From positions 1 through 5,163 of the forward strand of contig DASZUC010000017.1 of assembly GCA_035547775.1 (NCBI GenBank): a stretch of 5,163 nt of DNA, given 5' to 3'. Below, piece after piece: positions 4,712 through 5,163 of the stretch (positions within the stretch are counted from its first letter, which is position 1; each line of letters opens with the position of its first letter). The stretch is from DASZUC01 sp035547775. Lineage in GTDB: Bacteria; Patescibacteriota; Saccharimonadia; Saccharimonadales; UBA4665. The translations under genes were made by a program, and so were the position numbers. The notes beneath the pieces are model-generated. The model saw only the letters and a program-made list of their open reading frames with translations, did not search any database and had not been told where the DNA came from.

Positions 4712-4954
4712 ATGCCCTTCAACCATTACGCCAAGATCAAACGGATTTTAGATGAACAGCCCGATGGTTGGTTTATTCGACGTATCGACGCCCCCACGCG
4801 GGCTAAAAATTTTAAGAATGAAATAGTGGAGTTTACGCATTACTACCGAATTTACTCCGTCGATGATCAGCCCATCCCCTATTGTAAGTTTCAACAAATC
4901 GAACGTTTAGCCCTGATACTCAAGGTCCCTGTGGAATCTTTGCCGCTGGTTTAA
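4712..4954 (+). CDS. Small protein of unknown function (80 aa)
   Basis: I do not recognise this family. The chosen start gives 80 residues: a basic helical opening (HYAKIKRILDEQ, 5-16), a strand-like GWFIRRIDAP (19-28), then HYYRIYSVDDQPIPY (43-57), and an amphipathic C-terminal helix with KFQQIERLALILKVPVESLP (59-78). It is soluble, with no signal peptide, cysteine cluster or coiled coil. The C-terminal helix-turn pattern (IERLALILKVPVESL) resembles the recognition region of some helix-turn-helix domains, but that is only a resemblance. An in-frame ATG at 4673 would add 13 residues, but those codons span the -10 box, so 4712 is preferred. A bidirectional terminator follows after 33 nt. Confidence 0.6.
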   Translation: MPFNHYAKIKRILDEQPDGWFIRRIDAPTRAKNFKNEIVEFTHYYRIYSVDDQPIPYCKFQQIERLALILKVPVESLPLV

Positions 4955-4987
4955 GTCAATCCGATCCAGCGCGACCGATCAATAAAT

Positions 4988-5013
4988 AAAAGCTCCCGAT
5001 CAAGGGAGCTTTT
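4988..5013. terminator. Bidirectional intrinsic terminator
   Basis: AAAAGCTCCC (4988-4997) pairs perfectly with GGGAGCTTTT (5004-5013) around a 6-nt loop. The stem has T-runs on both strands, so it can stop transcription of the 80-aa gene from the left and of tRNA-Gly from the right, whose CCA end is 13 nt away. Confidence 0.85.
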
Positions 5014-5026
5014 AAATGTGTCACAT

Positions 5027-5103
5027 TGGTGCGGGTGAAGAGACTCTAACTCTCGGCCTCTTCCTTGGCAAGGAATCGCTCTAAACAACTGAGCTACACC
5101 CGC
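5027..5103 (-). tRNA. tRNA-Gly (anticodon GCC), CCA encoded
   Basis: A full cloverleaf of 77 nt: acceptor GCGGGTG/CACCCGC, D stem GCTC/GAGC, anticodon stem ATTCC/GGAAG with loop TTGCCAA (anticodon GCC, reading GGC and GGU), 5-nt variable loop, T stem GAGAG/CTCTT, then A73 and an encoded CCA. Normal tertiary contacts are kept (U8-A14, G15-C48, T54-A58, G18-U55). Oddities: position 19 is U and position 56 is A, replacing the usual G19-C56 pair by a complementary U-A; the discriminator is A, where bacterial tRNA-Gly usually has U; and 27-43 is an A-G mismatch. The coordinated change suggests a working tRNA, not a decayed copy. Confidence 0.93.
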
Positions 5104-5114
5104 GTAACGGTACG

Positions 5115-5143
5115 ATTTTACCGGAGATAGCGGTAAAAATCAA
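5115..5143 (-). promoter_or_regulatory. Promoter of tRNA-Gly
   Basis: On the minus strand TTGATT (5138-5143), an exact 17-nt spacer, and TAAAAT (5115-5120). The -10 ends 11 nt before the mature tRNA 5' end, leaving a few nt for RNase P to remove. An 8-bp inverted repeat, TTTTACCG/CGGTAAAA (5116-5123 and 5131-5138), lies across the spacer and the two boxes. Confidence 0.65.
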
Positions 5144-5151
5144 TCTGTTAA

Positions 5152-5163
5152 TGGTGGCTCCTC
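5152..5163 (-). tRNA. Probable 3' end of a second tRNA, cut by the window
   Basis: The last 12 bases, read on the minus strand, are GAGGAGCC followed by ACCA. That is what the 3' acceptor strand, discriminator A and encoded CCA of a tRNA would look like, and it lies 48 nt upstream of tRNA-Gly on the same strand. Its 5' strand should read about GGCTCCT beyond the window. Too little is visible to name it, and the match is short enough to be chance. Confidence 0.4.

Noticed and set aside
1..5163. Alternative genetic code (UGA as Gly or Trp), as in some CPR lineages
   Set aside because: Trp is encoded by TGG throughout, no gene needs read-through of TGA, and the gene at 3420-3974 ends sensibly at TGA.
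1..5163. Mobile element, CRISPR array, toxin-antitoxin or phage defence system
   Set aside because: No transposase, integrase, repeat-spacer pattern, terminal repeats or defence-gene motifs were seen. The VOC, DHFR-like and nucleotidyltransferase-fold genes do not by themselves form a defence system.

Overview
The window looks like compact chromosomal DNA from a small-genome bacterium. It has mid-range G+C, intergenic gaps from 1 bp to about 112 bp, and the standard genetic code (TAA, TAG and TGA all end genes, and Trp is TGG). My best guess is a Patescibacteria/CPR lineage such as Saccharibacteria. The guess rests on general gene style, the many apparently leaderless starts, and a tRNA-Gly with non-canonical positions. 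No phylogenetic marker gene is present, so it stays tentative. I see no insertion sequence, phage gene, CRISPR array or toxin-antitoxin pair.

Layout. Positions 1-1079 (minus strand) carry a nucleoside deoxyribosyltransferase-like/Nudix two-domain protein cut by the window start, and upstream of it a 2H phosphoesterase (LigT-like). Positions 1121-1616 (plus) carry a ParB-like-domain gene with an elaborate leader: a promoter, a hairpin at the predicted mRNA 5' end, a near-perfect Shine-Dalgarno (SD) sequence, a 5-codon ORF, then a second hairpin over the main gene's own SD. The gene ends in a strong intrinsic terminator. Positions 1621-2596 (minus) are a two-gene operon, RibD-C/DHFR-family reductase then VOC (glyoxalase/bleomycin-resistance fold) protein, with 1 nt between them. 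Positions 2664-3413 (plus) encode a probable alpha/beta hydrolase, divergent from that operon. Positions 3420-4611 (minus) hold a nucleotidyltransferase-fold protein followed by a second RibD-C/DHFR-family protein. Positions 4712-4954 (plus) encode an unrecognised 80-aa protein ending at a bidirectional terminator. Positions 5027-5103 (minus) are tRNA-Gly(GCC) with its own promoter, and the window edge probably cuts the 3' end of another tRNA.

How the parts relate. Most genes are small single-domain enzymes acting on nucleotides, pterin-like or other small ligands, each with its own promoter. This reads as a run of housekeeping/accessory enzymes, not one pathway. Two signals stand out. First, six of the nine protein genes have a -10 box ending 6-7 nt before their ATG, so transcription should start at or next to the start codon (leaderless mRNA). 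The ParB-like gene is the clear contrast, with a long SD and structured leader. Second, the tRNA-Gly carries a coordinated U19-A56 change in place of the near-universal G19-C56 pair, and discriminator A73 instead of the usual bacterial U73.
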